A DNA stretch of 64,000 nucleotides, from contig NC_087078.1 of the NCBI RefSeq assembly GCF_026151205.1, positions 17,935,118-17,999,117 on the forward strand, in the 5' to 3' direction. This document shows, piece by piece, positions 1 through 11,835 of this stretch. Source of the DNA: Bolinopsis microptera (taxonomy: Eukaryota; Ctenophora; Tentaculata; Lobata; Bolinopsidae). Below the pieces are notes generated by a model. It worked only from the letters and a program-made list of their open reading frames with translations, did not search any database and had not been told where the DNA came from. Numbering within the stretch: position 1 is the stretch's first letter; every line of letters starts with the position of its first letter. Both the position numbers and the translations under genes were made by a program.

Positions 1-1499
1 CAGTCCCCTTTCTGTCGGGAAACCTCTGTGTGTTTTAACTGTTAGTTTCAGCGGCTGTGGTCTAAAACAACAATAACTATCTCACAAAAAATACAGATAC
101 ATTTATGTGTGTGACGGTTTGTTAGCACAGTTGGCTTTTTATATTGTATAAAGACAATGAATGATAAGGAGCTCTAGAGATTTAAAGTAAGATCGGGGAT
201 AAAACTTTATTCCGTAAATCTCAGTTACAGGCTTGGACATTCAAAGTTTAAAACTCAACCTGGCAATGTTTGACTGTAAACCATGGTTCCTCATTTAGAA
301 TCATCTCAAACTCTGTAGTGGGTTATTGATATCAGTTCAGTGACATTAGATGTAACATGATGTCATTTATTACCTTATATGGTAGTACCTGTGGCCTGTG
401 CCACCCGAAAATTCAATATTTTCAATCCCTATCGAGACTCATTTACAACTCGGATCAAACGTCAAAATCATTGTTATCAGATTACAGGGGATCGGAAGGG
501 AATGTGACTAGTTTAATCCTCTAGCCGCCTGGGCTGTTTATTTACTTTATATAATAACAATGTTATTATATGATATTAAAGTAAGGACTAATAACTGATG
601 TTGTTACACATAACACACATACCTGCTGCTACCTGGAAAACGAAATCCTCAATCTCCGAGTCAGCTGTAATTACATCAACATTACGTAATGCTTTTCAGT
701 TGGTTGTAGTTGTTGTGTAGCTCTTAACACTTCAGGTAATCATTAATTGAGCGTTTAATTACTTAAATTACATTGTGCACTTGTGAACTCTCTTTTCTCT
801 GTTTAGGATAAGTGTAGTGTAGAGTGAAAGGTATTTTAATGTAATAAATGTGGTAATGTTGGTGATTTCGTTGTGTAATCTCTTAAGAACTGTGTAACAA
901 TAGTGTGTACTGTTCGGAGTGTTTTGTGGGAAAATAGCCGGAATAGTTGTGTGATAAGCTGAATAGAGCTGAAGATAATATTAATTAAACTAATTGATGA
1001 ATTAATTACATTGGGGGGGGGTCACAATTTAGAGTGAGAATTCCTGTCTCACTAATATTACTCTGAACTGGTATATTGAGACAATGTTACCAGTGTGAAG
1101 GAATTAGTACCATTTTTGTGGACATATTTATAAATGTAAAATTGTAAGAAAAACGCAATAAGTGGTACGTGTTAAGAATTAGTTTGTGCGGGAAAATGCG
1201 GAAAATAACTTGTGTTTACAAACAAAATGTTTTCCCGCCGCATTTAATTAGAATTTTTCAATATCTATCCAAATCTTCACTAATAACATCCCAAGGGTTG
1301 TAAAAAATCTAAAAAAATCGCTTGATATTTAATAACCTATACTTCTTGAATTGATCTTTCTTTCCCTAATCGCTGACTTTTAATCTAAAAAGAGGCTGGT
1401 TTCCAAACTCTAACTCCTTACAAGCTTTTTAAGAGGGATTTAGCATCATAACATGTACCAGACAGATGACTTAACTTCAAGAAACGTGAACACTGGAAC
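1..1499. other. No gene recognised
   Basis: AT-rich sequence with stops in all frames and no motif I recognise. It contains only short homopolymers, such as a G run near 1012-1021. Confidence 0.5.
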
Positions 1500-1868
1500 A
1501 CTTACTAACCTTACCGTACACTTACGTAAACACTTTACGTAACACTTACGTACCACTTACGTAACACTCACGTAACACTTAACGTAAACATACGTAACAC
1601 TTACGTAAACACTTATACGAAACACTTACGTAAACACTTAGTATCACGTACGTAACACTTACGTAACACTTACGAACACTTACGTAACCTTACGTAACAC
1701 TTACGTAACACTTACGTACACTTACGTAACACTTACGTAACACTCACGTATAACACTTACGTAACACTTACGAAAACACTTACGTAACACTCACGTAACC
1801 ACTTACGTATCACTTACGGTAACACTTACGTAACACTTTACGTAACATTACGTAACACTTACATAAAA
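1500..1868. repeat. 11-bp minisatellite, consensus ACGTAACACTT
   Basis: About 30 copies of an 11-bp unit with the palindromic core TTACGTAA. The copies are irregular, with many one-base gains and losses (ACGTAAACACTT, ACGTATCACTT). This looks either old or poorly resolved by sequencing, and resembles the irregularity of the left arm of the large inverted repeat further in. Confidence 0.9.
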
Positions 1869-2159
1869 CACTGCCACATCTGTTGCAAACATATTACCAA
1901 AAACCCGGACTAGCCAAGCCAACAACAGGTTAAACAAGATACGAGATTAAACACAAACAGGACATTGACGACTACGAGTAGCAGTTCACAGACGAAATAC
2001 TGTACACATTCTTCGAAATGTTTTGTCGGAGTGTGGCGTATTTGGCGGGGTGTACAAATTGCACTCGTTATTACCAGAGCGAAGAGATGATCGGGAAAGC
2101 TGAGCTCCTTCATTAAAGATTACACTGGCTCGGGATGATGTGAACACTGATCACCTTTT

Positions 2160-2504
2160 CAATTGTTATTATGGAGGAGTTCGAGTGCTGTGGTATCATC
2201 GGATATACTGATTGGAAAAACACAGAGTAAATTTATTTAAATTTTTTAGTAACCATTCTACTTTAAAGTAAAAATAGATTTTATTTGATTCGTTATATGA
2301 CATGTTTGATAAGAATGTTTGATGATAAGAATAGAAGGTGTTATTTAACTGAATATACATGTATTTTATTCAACAGGACAAATAAGCTGAATGGAATCAG
2401 AGCAACGGTTGCCGGATAGTTGCAGTTGTAGGAATGGTGACACATGTTGGGTGGGGACTACGTTGTTGAGGAATGGTGCACTGAAAGTTGAAATCAACAA
2501 AGAG
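2160..2504 (+). pseudogene. Tetraspanin second-extracellular-loop fragment (module C), frameshifted
   Basis: Two exon-like segments encode pieces of a tetraspanin EC2. The first, to about 2226, reads EEFECCGIIGYTDWKN, with the diagnostic Cys-Cys-Gly motif, and ends in a GTAAAT donor. The second, 2377-2504, follows a CAG acceptor and ends at GAG/GTTAGC. It begins TNKLNGIRA and later reads PDSCSCRNGDTCW, the PxSCC-type motif of EC2. The two halves of the second segment are in different frames: one extra base near 2411 (GTTGCCGG in place of GTTCCGG) would explain the shift. I found no TM1-TM3 exons upstream and no TM4 exon downstream. It is either a pseudogene or a functional exon pair carrying a sequencing error. 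It has the same orientation as the tetraspanin modules of the left arm. Confidence 0.6.
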
Positions 2505-4301
2505 GTTAGCTCGTTCAAATTAATTAAATTCAAATTACCTAAATGTATTGGACTGTGTCAATTATGTATTAAGTTCCTTGGGTTAGGATTCCGGAGGTCT
2601 AAAATATCCGAAATATTTGAGCCCTTGTTGGGACTGAAGGGACACACATTTTGAATTGTAAGATTTGAATGATCAAGATTTGAATTAATAAGATGGGAAT
2701 ATTAATAACATTGACCCTTTCTATATTACCTGGCCCACTCGTAATATTCTGAGAATTCATCAACATGGCCTGGAGTATCTGAGTGGGAAGCATTGAAACC
2801 TTTGATTTTGGGTGATGTGCTTCACATTCTAACCGTGTCCGTTAGCTTATAGCTATCATATCTGATGGTATGTGCCCCGCCGTTAACATTCGGGTTTCTA
2901 CCTCTTGTTCCCACAAGTTCTTGCTTTCCTGTTTTATATCTCACTTAACGTTCACACCTACCCAAACCCCAAATCTAGGGCAAGAAAATTTTGGTAAACT
3001 GGGCGACGCGAGTTCGGAAATCCATTTTAAGTATTCTCACGCTATGTCTCTTAGGGGTGCTGCAAAGACTGTTACTGCAGTGAAAAGATTAAACATGAAA
3101 CTAGTGTATATCTGCGCTTGGATTCGTGGTTGGTGGAGTTCATTCTGATTTATCTTCTCTTGTGTTCTACGAAAATGACGCAAAAGGTGTCCCTCGCCTA
3201 AAACATCAGGGTGGAAATAGTAATTGACGAGTAGTATCGACCAAAATATATAATGCAAACTGATGCAATATTTTAAAAAACGAAGAATATACACAAAAAT
3301 GATTTTATTGAATTGGTATATTAAATCTAACAAAATTTGCGCCTCAAAAAGAAATTTCGCACAAGACACCAATTGTTGCAGTAGGACAATTTCTTGATCC
3401 TTACGTGACCCCAAAGTAGACATCGCGTTACAAAATATGTGATAATATTAAAGAAAGATAAGAAGAAGCATTTCAGCGCTGAAGTTTCATCTTTTTGACC
3501 ATATAAGTATAACGTAATAATGTGACCAGCTGACTTTAGGTTATAAATTAATAATAAGAAGTGCTATATTTCTGATTATTCGTTTGTATCAGTAACGCTG
3601 TACATTGAACCTGTTCAATTTGCGACTCTGATGAAAATATTTAATCAAAATAAAATCTTGTAAAAAAAGAAACATCTATGAAAGGCTGTATGTTGTAGAC
3701 CTGGGCTTCAGTGGGATGTTATTTTTTAACCTCGTGGCATCGATTAACCAATCAGTAGAATCGCTGACACGTGTCAAAACAAACTTCCAGCTAGTACACA
3801 CTATTTTATGGAACGTGTAAACTTTGTGCTTTTAAAGATTTTTTTCGTGTAATATAACTCAATTTCCTCAATTTAACTCAATTTGTATACTTACTTAAAA
3901 AAAATTTGCTTCCCTTACGTGTTTTTAAGCATGAAAAATAATTCATAATTACTGTTGCTTTAGAACAATTACAAAAACATGGAAATCTTCTCATTTCTTT
4001 CTGTCTTTCCTTTGTTTCATTCTGATAAGTTGAATGGTGGGCAGTGATAGTTTTATCAAGTGTGTTATTTCGCAGTCGGCGCAACTTGAAGCATACCCTT
4101 CGTTCAGTCGTATTTAAAGTGTGTATTCTTTTTGCTACCCTAGGTCACAAAATTCCGAAATGAGGCCGACGAATTTTTAAACGCGATACATGAGATGGCC
4201 ATTACCGTAGTCATCGTGAGAATATTTGCAAAACACAGTTGCGCTACTGGCAGAAGAAAACTTCTACAATTATCAAGTTTAAATTCAGACAACAGATTTC
4301 T
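2505..4301. other. No gene recognised
   Basis: The longest open frame is 128 codons on the minus strand (3037-3423), rich in Ile/Leu/Phe. It matches no family I know and could be chance in AT-rich DNA. There is no convincing splice context. Confidence 0.4.
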
Positions 4302-5847
4302 ATGTTATCTGAGTTGCTGCCATTGGTGTGGTGTATATTATATATACTAGGTAAGTTCTTCGCTATTAGATATTTGATCTGGGAATCGTGTCATCTTGTG
4401 TCTTCAAAATCTCAGCGCTCGCGCTTCCCCTACTTATAAAATTCTGGGCTGTGTGCCACTACTTCGTGATGTAAGAGGGTTACATAATGGAAACGGTATA
4501 TGCGAATTTTATAATAAATTGTTAGTGTTGTAAACCGCGCGCGATTGCTGCGCGCGCTAGATTATCTTTCAGTTAATTGCCTAGCTGATGTGTTCATTCA
4601 ATCACATTTATTGCTCGTTACACAGATAACGTTACAAGTAACAAGTTATCTACTGTCGAGTAGCGTGGTGTTCTTTGCTTTCCTATAAAATAAGTTATGT
4701 AAAGAGTTTTACACTCACTGTAAGAATTTCCTCATCCATGGACATGTCGCTTCGAACTAACGAAACCTGATCTTAAATTATACTCTAAACGTCAACCATA
4801 AGATCATCGCATCACCCCCCGAGTGTGTTGAATGTATAATGTCGAAAGCGGAAGAGTGACTTTGTTACGGGATATTGAGTACATAGGTACTGATTACTGA
4901 AGTACACTGGGTAATGGAACTAAGAGATTGACTTGGCATCTACTCCAGGTTTTATTTCTAATGGTTAAAAACTTTTTTAATACTTTCAAACCACTACTAT
5001 ATAACAAATTTAATTTGAGATCATTGGAATACGATGTTGTCACGTTGAAAAGTTGAATAATTTCTTTCCTGATAAGAGCCCTTCCTTGTCGCATCAAAAA
5101 GGATCAAGTAAAAATTTATCCAGAAAAACGTTTATAAACTTCTATGTAAATGTACAAAAAAATCTTTGAGACTTTTTACCACTCCCAGTTGCAGTTATAA
5201 TAGATGACGTAAGAGATGAGTTGGACATTCCACACTTCATCAGCCAAAACCAACTTACCTCAATACTCAGGGAGAGGGAAAGTTTCAACTGGATCAGGTA
5301 AGTAAATACACAAAGTTATTAGTGTCGATATCTTGGTGGGGGATTTGGTTGTTAACCAAAAACTTCTGGCAAACATGATTGAGATTTCGAGTACGCAGCG
5401 CATGGGCTGAATAAGTTTTTTAAATTCCTTTATTCGTATATAATATAGCTGAATTTGTTATACTTATGTAATTACTCATTGGCATAACCATAAAAATGGA
5501 TAATTGAGCTTCGACGCATACTTCTAGACACAAACAGTGTTAATACATTTAACGGCGGACCTATTATATCGTCCTTTCTTCAAGTGTAAACTCTGTTAGA
5601 TAACTATTTCCTATACAATATACATTCTATACATTCTATCTTGTATTTCATTGTATAACATTCCAACCAGCTGTAAAAAGGGCTGGTTTAACACTTAACA
5701 TGTTTTCACAGATCGGACGGAGCTAGATCGGTGAAACTCGCCCCCCCACCGCGATTTCTGAGTACCTATTGGAAACTTACAATAGGCAATGGGAATTTTG
5801 TTGTAACCGACTTCTTCACTTCTCATTCAACTGATGAATCAAAGTAA
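4302..5847 (+). CDS. Small predicted signal-peptide or membrane-anchored protein, 97 aa, three exons
   Basis: Three segments join in frame. Exon 1 (4302-4350) begins with ATG, encodes MLSELLPLVWCILYIL (a signal peptide or anchor) and ends at a perfect GTAAGT donor. Exon 2 (5189-5297) follows CTCCCAG, is open throughout and ends CAG/GTAAGT. Exon 3 (5712-5847) follows TTTTCACAG and ends in TAA. The lengths 49, 109 and 136 sum to 294, and the phases (1, then 2) match at both junctions. The mature part has no cysteine and is acidic then mixed (IIDDVRDELDIPHF). I recognise no family. Exon 1 lies outside the large inverted repeat and exons 2-3 inside its left arm. The right-arm copy of exon 2 contains a stop and has lost its donor, so only this copy looks functional. 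Exon 3 contains a C-rich stretch missing from the other arm, so its exact sequence is uncertain. Confidence 0.45.
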
Positions 5848-6434
5848 AAGATGTCCAGGAGTATAACGCCATATCATAGGCTTATAAGAGAAGATTGATT
5901 TTAGATTTTCTGGGTCGACAAACTTTCTGATTTTCTGATGTAAACATTTAGCCACTCAGGCAGTAGGCCTAAGACAGTAGGGAACGTGTGTCTTACCAAT
6001 GTGTGGATTACGAAAGTGAATTGAGGGAAGCATGACAGTGGAACATCCTAGCATTTATAAATTGTTTACCGTGTAGAGAGGAGCTGAGCTGGCTGAATCT
6101 TCCTGCTTTATTGCTCTTAATGTGTCGATCATTATCTAGATAAATAGTCCTGTCTTCATGGTTTCATAATGAATTAACTGAATTTTACGTATTATCGTTA
6201 ATGGAATTATAATAATCACTCTGATTCAGGGCAGCGAGGTGGTGCAAGAGGGATTGGAGATGGGTTGATTGATTACGGGAAATTACCCTCTGTGGATTGT
6301 GTGAGGGATTTGAGGAGACTGTTGGAATACCGGTTAGTTTTAATCAGTGAAAATAAAGCTCTAAGGAAACCTTATTTGCTAATAAGTTTATGAGAGTGTC
6401 AGTAATCTAGTAAATGAAGTGTTAACTGGACGTA

Positions 6435-6583
6435 CAGGGACAAAGGAAATCGCTCGGCATGTACAGAATTCGCGATTTTTCCCATTATTTGCGAATAATT
6501 TTTATGTGTAGTTTCATGTATAGTCTGTTAAAAATCGCGGTATCGCGATTTTAACCAAAATATCGCGAAATCCTTTTGTCCTG
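6435..6583 (+). mobile_element. hAT-type MITE copy (left arm)
   Basis: Starts CAGGGACAAAGG and ends CCTTTTGTCCTG. It is the mirror-image partner of the well-preserved element at 21558-21706. The 8-bp duplication is blurred here (CTGGACGTA and CTGACCGT). Confidence 0.75.
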
Positions 6584-7910
6584 CTGACCGTCTGATGTAC
6601 TCACCCAGGTCACGATTTATGCGAGCATGGCCGAGACAGGCTCATCGCACAAAATCTTAAAATAAACTACAGAAAAAAAAACTAACAAAAAAATGTGTGA
6701 GAATAGAAAAAAATGTATTTACAAGTTTTTAAACAGCTCGACAACTCCAAATGTACTTTTTATTACTTTTGGTAATTTCGGAAACTTAGTGCGTGTGAGA
6801 TCACGTGGTTTAGTAGATACAAACTTTGCCGCGCGCAATTAGTGGCGAGCTTTTGACGAGTTTAGTTATAAAGCTCACCCAATATCGCGAGTTCTGACTG
6901 CGAGATTTCGGCACCCTCTTTCAGCACTTCGTATTCGGTTTCGCGCGCCGCAAACGGCCCCCATAATTACTATTCCTCAACTTGCTGGCCTTTTCGTCTT
7001 TATCTCAAGCCGGACTTTTCATGGTCATTGAACTTTGGTATTGGATTGTTTTGAATTATTTACTGGCTGGTTACTCTTGTCGGCTTCTGTTGTCTGTACT
7101 GTCTAAGTCTTATAAAGGATACTAGTTGTTGGCAATATTAATCGGTTTATAAGATTCAAGGTTCACAGTGGTACTATAGTTTCCATGGTTACCATTAAAG
7201 GAGGGTCCGTTAATGGTGAAATCTCAAGGTACTATTTCCTGGCTACAGTCGACTCCATCTTTATCAGATAATAATGAATTATACTTGACACTGCCATAGG
7301 CACAGTGGATATTTCTTCTTAAAGTTTGAAAAAGGGTCTCTTCAAATGTAGGACCTGACTTATTAATCCTAAGCAGGTAAATTAACTCTGGATCCTCATC
7401 ACATTGATTCCATTCTACATTCAGGCCATAAACAAAAAATATTACCAGATAACTCCGTCACCATAATTTGATCTGTTCAGTATGAACGTAGGCCTTCCCC
7501 GGACAAATCCTTAAATGCGTCTCCTTCTCTGGCTGAAGTATGACGAAACGTATAATTTATTCAGATTAAAGTATTTACAAGTGCTCTGATGATAATTTAG
7601 TTAAAATAATTAATAATTGCCAAAAGAATGACCGTCGACGATGCTCGATCCCGGAATCAGCGCTTAGCGGCCGTGCCCTACTGGGCGCTACGTGAGGCTT
7701 ATCAGATTTCCAATAGTAACATTATATACTTCATAAAATACACACAGTGAATTTTTCGTTATGGTATGGATCCAAATTACAGCGGCATACTTACAATTCT
7801 GAGAACTAAACACGAGCGGACATTAAAGCGACATTACTTACAATTTCGCTTACAAAGCGATACTCTTTTTAAATACAAAGTAATTTGTGGGGCCAGAAAT
7901 CTTGCAGGCT

Positions 7911-7935
7911 GGGGGGGGGGGGGGGGGGGGGGGGG
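7911..7935 (+). repeat. Poly(G) run, 25 bp
   Basis: An uninterrupted G run, mirrored in the right arm by a 23-bp C run at 20243-20265. It lies in the intron upstream of the tetraspanin B CCG exon. Confidence 0.9.
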
Positions 7936-8979
7936 AAATGCACTTTTAGTCTCAAAAATCCAATCTCATCGCACTTTTTTTTCGAATCCCTTGATAGGGG
8001 TTACTAACGCAACCCTCTTGTCCAGGAATATTGACTGGGAACAGGAGAAGTTGGGTGTGCTGTGGTATTCACGACGGCTTCGATGGTCCGTAATGCAGGG
8101 GCCGCTACTTGGTGGATATCAAAAAATCACTGGTGGTAACCATATCTACGTACTCCGACAGCTGTTGTGTTAAGATTACTGAGGAAGTGGAGTGGGTATG
8201 GCGGTGCAGGGTGTTCAATTATGGGCTGAAATGTAAGATATAAACTTAACTACTGAGTTTCTAAGGTATTGTTCAATCTTACTGTGCTGGAAGAAGTAAG
8301 ATAATTAAACTTAACTACTTAGTTTATATTTAGGTACTACTCGTGAATGAAGTGTAGAAAATAAACGTAACTACTTTGTTTCTTAAGGTATTGTATCCAA
8401 ATCTATCAAAATTCCTAGAATTGTTGATAAATTTTTATAATTTAAAATCTTCAGGGGTGTTTCACGTTTGCTAAGAATTGGGTGGAAGCAAATCAATGAT
8501 AATGGGCGTGTTGTGGGATGATCTTCATTATTTTTGAGATCTTTAACATTATCCATGCGTTGCCTGCTGAGGAGTTCCATTGACATCCATCTCTTAAGTT
8601 CCTTTCTCTGGGGGAAAATTTAGGATTTGTTTTTCTGTGTAGGGGGATAATATTAGGGTTTATTTGAACGTTTTAAATTTTTTTTTTAGTTTTTTATTAA
8701 TGAATATTATTCGTTTGAGTTTTAGATTTAATTTTATAACCATTTGTTATGACCCATTTTATCAGCTAATTGTTTGACAGCTTTCATTGTTTGACTGACT
8801 CTTGACTCTGTTTACTGACTTTGAATCAAATTTTCGACCAGGACTAAATCTGACTGTCATTGGTATGGTTTCAAATTAAATCAACAAATTAACTCAATCA
8901 GAACTGTATCATTAAAAATGCTACATTGATAATATAAACGGAAACTGCAGACTGACAAATTCCTAAACATATGGATCAC

Positions 8980-9512
8980 AAATTGTCTTCAACAAGTTCG
9001 AATCAAGTTTCACCTTCAACAAGTTCTAATCAAGGTTTTACCTTCAACAAGTTTATCTAAGTTTCACTCCAAACAAGTTATAATCAAGTTTCCACCTCCA
9101 ACAAGTTACTCATCAATTTTCACCTCCAAAAGTTCTATCAAGTTTTCCACCTCCAACAAGTTCTAATCAAGTACCTTTCACCTCCAACAAGTTCTATCAA
9201 TTTTCACCTCCAACAAGTTCTAATCAATTTTCACCTCCAACAAGTTCTACATCAATTTTCACCTCAAACAAGTTCTAATCAGTTTAACCCCCCTAGCTCC
9301 AAAGGCATTGCAGACCACAGACCCTTCCTCTGATATTAAAACCTGTTCTTATCAAAGAATGTGCCTTCTGGACAAATTCGGGCGATATCTCCTTTAATTC
9401 ACATTTGTTATTATCGGGAAAAGGTGTATTCACGGTATCTGGTGAGGACTATCAAGGGAGATAAGAAGAAGGAAAGCAATGTGAAAGAAGCTGAAGAGAA
9501 GAAGGATGAATA
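8980..9512 (+). pseudogene. Broken left-arm copy of the Ser/Pro-repeat membrane protein
   Basis: Carries the same 27-bp repeat (CCTCCAACAAGTTCTAATCA and variants) followed by the same hydrophobic/basic C-terminal region as 18702-19249. Many units are shortened or lengthened by one or two bases, so no frame stays open. The end, GAAGAGAAGAAGGATGAATAG, is preserved. Confidence 0.75.
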
Positions 9513-10436
9513 GACCTGACAACCAGGATGAAAATAACTCGTATTTTAACTTTCTATTGAGTGGACAGTAGTGGTTATCAATTTTTATAACATTATAAGA
9601 CACTTATTTTAAGTTTTTCGCTTAATCCGATGTCTACAGAGTTCACAAAGATGTTTATGCGCTTCAAGGACTCTGTTTGCGTTTTAAAGATAATCATAAT
9701 AATCCATTTATAATATTATAATCTATATAAAAGATATGTATATTTTATGAAGCTTTCATTACCGGTTGAGAATTGTATTATTGGTTTAATATTGTGAGCA
9801 GTGCGAGAAAGATAAATAAGTGAGGGGAACGTGAATGGGAAAGAGGTTGTGTCCGTGTGCTAGCAAGTCCTGTGAGTCTGTGAGTTAGTGAGCTAACTAG
9901 TCTGTGAGTCTGTGAGTTATGAGTTAACTAGTCTGTGAGTTAGTTGCTGATTTAATTTCTGTTCAAAGTTTTGTCTATTTATGTAATCTGTAGTTTGGTT
10001 TGTAACGTCACGTGTTTGTTCTCACGTTATCAATACTGCGTAAGCATGTCACAAAATGTTCGGTTGCCAGTGCGCGGGTTGCTATGTCCACGCTCACGGT
10101 TGCTAGGATAAGAACATGAGACTCTTAAAATTTTCAGGTACTTATCCTGACTCATTACTGGAGCACACTCAGAATATTTACAGCGTGTCTTTTCGGATCC
10201 TGATTGATAAAATTTATCATTAAAATAATGCTGTTGACAACTTCACAACCTATTATTTTCTGGTTTCGGAATCTTCCCACATATTAAAGTAAAGCTCGAT
10301 TTGTCCAGTTTTCCCACCTCCGAAGCTCCTATCTGCTTTAACGTTAATATATTGGACGATTCCTAATCGCATTGAAAGATTTTCTCAAGATTTCTGTCAT
10401 ATTTAACAAAACTGTAGCTGAAATTGTTTTTTTCAG

Positions 10437-11490
10437 GCGATAAAAGCAGCACTCTGGGTTTTTGTAACTGCTGTAGCTAACTATGATCCGGTGTTGATTG
10501 TACTATGGAGGTAAGCATAAACCAGTTGGCAACCAAATGTTTGTTTTCCAGTTGTGCCCTCCGTGGTATTTCCGGACAGCAGGTCTGCAATCTGCCCTAT
10601 TTTTATCTGTTAACAGATACATGAGAAAATGTTTACAATTGAAATCAGTCGAAGGGATGATATTTAAAACGATTAAAACTTACTTATCCAGGCATTGATT
10701 GGCTACAGAAGGCACTTAGATTGCTGTGGTATTCAGAAGATCCTGATTGGCGAGGAAAACGCCCAAAAGTCTACGATATGGAATTAATACCTATATCAAA
10801 CAGCGTTCCAGACTTTGTTGCAAAAGGTATTGATTTTCACTAATAACTTGCTCAAGTTGCTCAATGCTCAGCGATTTGAAACATTATCTGTGGGTTGGTC
10901 ATCGCTATGAAAGAAATTTTTCGGCGAATATTTTGTACCATTTAATTATTCACTTTTTTTTTCAAGCAAAAATAACGGAAACAATAGATATTATTTTGTT
11001 AATTCTTCTACGAAAACAATTCCTCTCCACATTATTTTACCCAGGCTGCGGGACAGTGGAAACCCAACTCCCAAATGGGGAAGAAGAACAAGGGAATGGG
11101 GAATAGTCCACTCATCCACAAACGGGGTAAGAATTGCCACAAAAGGAATAATTCAACCTGTTATAATTAAAATAATTATTTTCTGAGGTTTGTCAGTAAA
11201 TGAGGAGTGGAGCCTCTACAATTTTAAACTATAAAAAACATAAAAAAAAGTTGTTCATATAGCTAAATACAAATTCACATAGGGAACCTTGAAATTTATA
11301 CCCTTCCTAAGACTGTGACATTCCCAGGGTGCTTCCCGCGCCAAGATGGTTAGCTTGGATCTACACATACCATGCCTATGATGGGGGTCATGGCTCTGGC
11401 GTTCATTCTCTTCGAAGCTGCTGTTATCCTGATTACTTGCGTTCTCAGGAGAGATGGCTTATATCGGTGCCTGTCAGAATATTTTCAGTA
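10437..11490 (+). pseudogene. Broken left-arm copy of tetraspanin module A
   Basis: Four segments match the right-arm exons: 10437-10510, 10692-10826, 11045-11126 and 11328-11490. Splice sites are largely kept (TTTCAG/GCG, GGAG/GTAAG, CCAG/GCTGCGG, CCCAG/GG). Each segment carries frame-breaking indels or substitutions, for example an extra base after CTACAGAAGG and a lost base in CCAGACTTTGTTGC where the right arm has CCAGACTCTTGTTGC. Confidence 0.75.
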
Positions 11491-11540
11491 GCCGAATAAT
11501 AATAGACAACATTCTGCTGAGGATGATGAAACGTTGGTAT

Positions 11541-11835
11541 TGCCATGTGATTTTACCACGTTGGTATTACCGTGATTATTACCCACGTGATATTACCACG
11601 TGATATAACACGTGATATTACCACGTGATATTCCACGTGATATTACCAGTGATCTTAACCAGTGATATTACCACGTGATATTGCCAACGTGATATTACCA
11701 CGTGATAATGCCACGTGATATTACCACGGGATATTGCCACGTGATATTACCACGTGATATTACCACGTGATATTACCAACGTGTATACACGTGATATTGC
11801 CACGTGATATTGCCACGTGATTATACCATTTTATT
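11541..11835. repeat. E-box (CACGTG) minisatellite, irregular copy
   Basis: About 20 units of a 13-bp repeat with the palindromic core CACGTG, alternating TTACC and TTGCC. Several units are damaged (CAGTGA, ACGTGTATACACGTG). The mirror copy in the right arm is almost perfectly regular. Confidence 0.9.

Larger units (their letters stand above)
6230..8596 (+). pseudogene. Broken left-arm copy of tetraspanin module B
   Basis: Three segments correspond to the intact exons on the minus strand of the right arm: 6230-6332 (loop start), 8026-8232 (CCG exon) and 8455-8596 (TM4). Acceptors and donors are mostly recognisable (TTCAG/GG, CCG/GTTAG). The reading frame is interrupted repeatedly: ECCGI is disrupted by an altered GTGTGCTGTGG stretch, and the TM4 exon carries several one-base indels. 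The triplicated exon-end/donor unit is also present but degraded. Either a decayed duplicate or a poorly called copy of the same locus. Confidence 0.75.

Noticed and set aside
11541-11835. CRISPR-like array
   Set aside because: The units are 13 bp head to tail with no unique spacers; this is a minisatellite in animal DNA.
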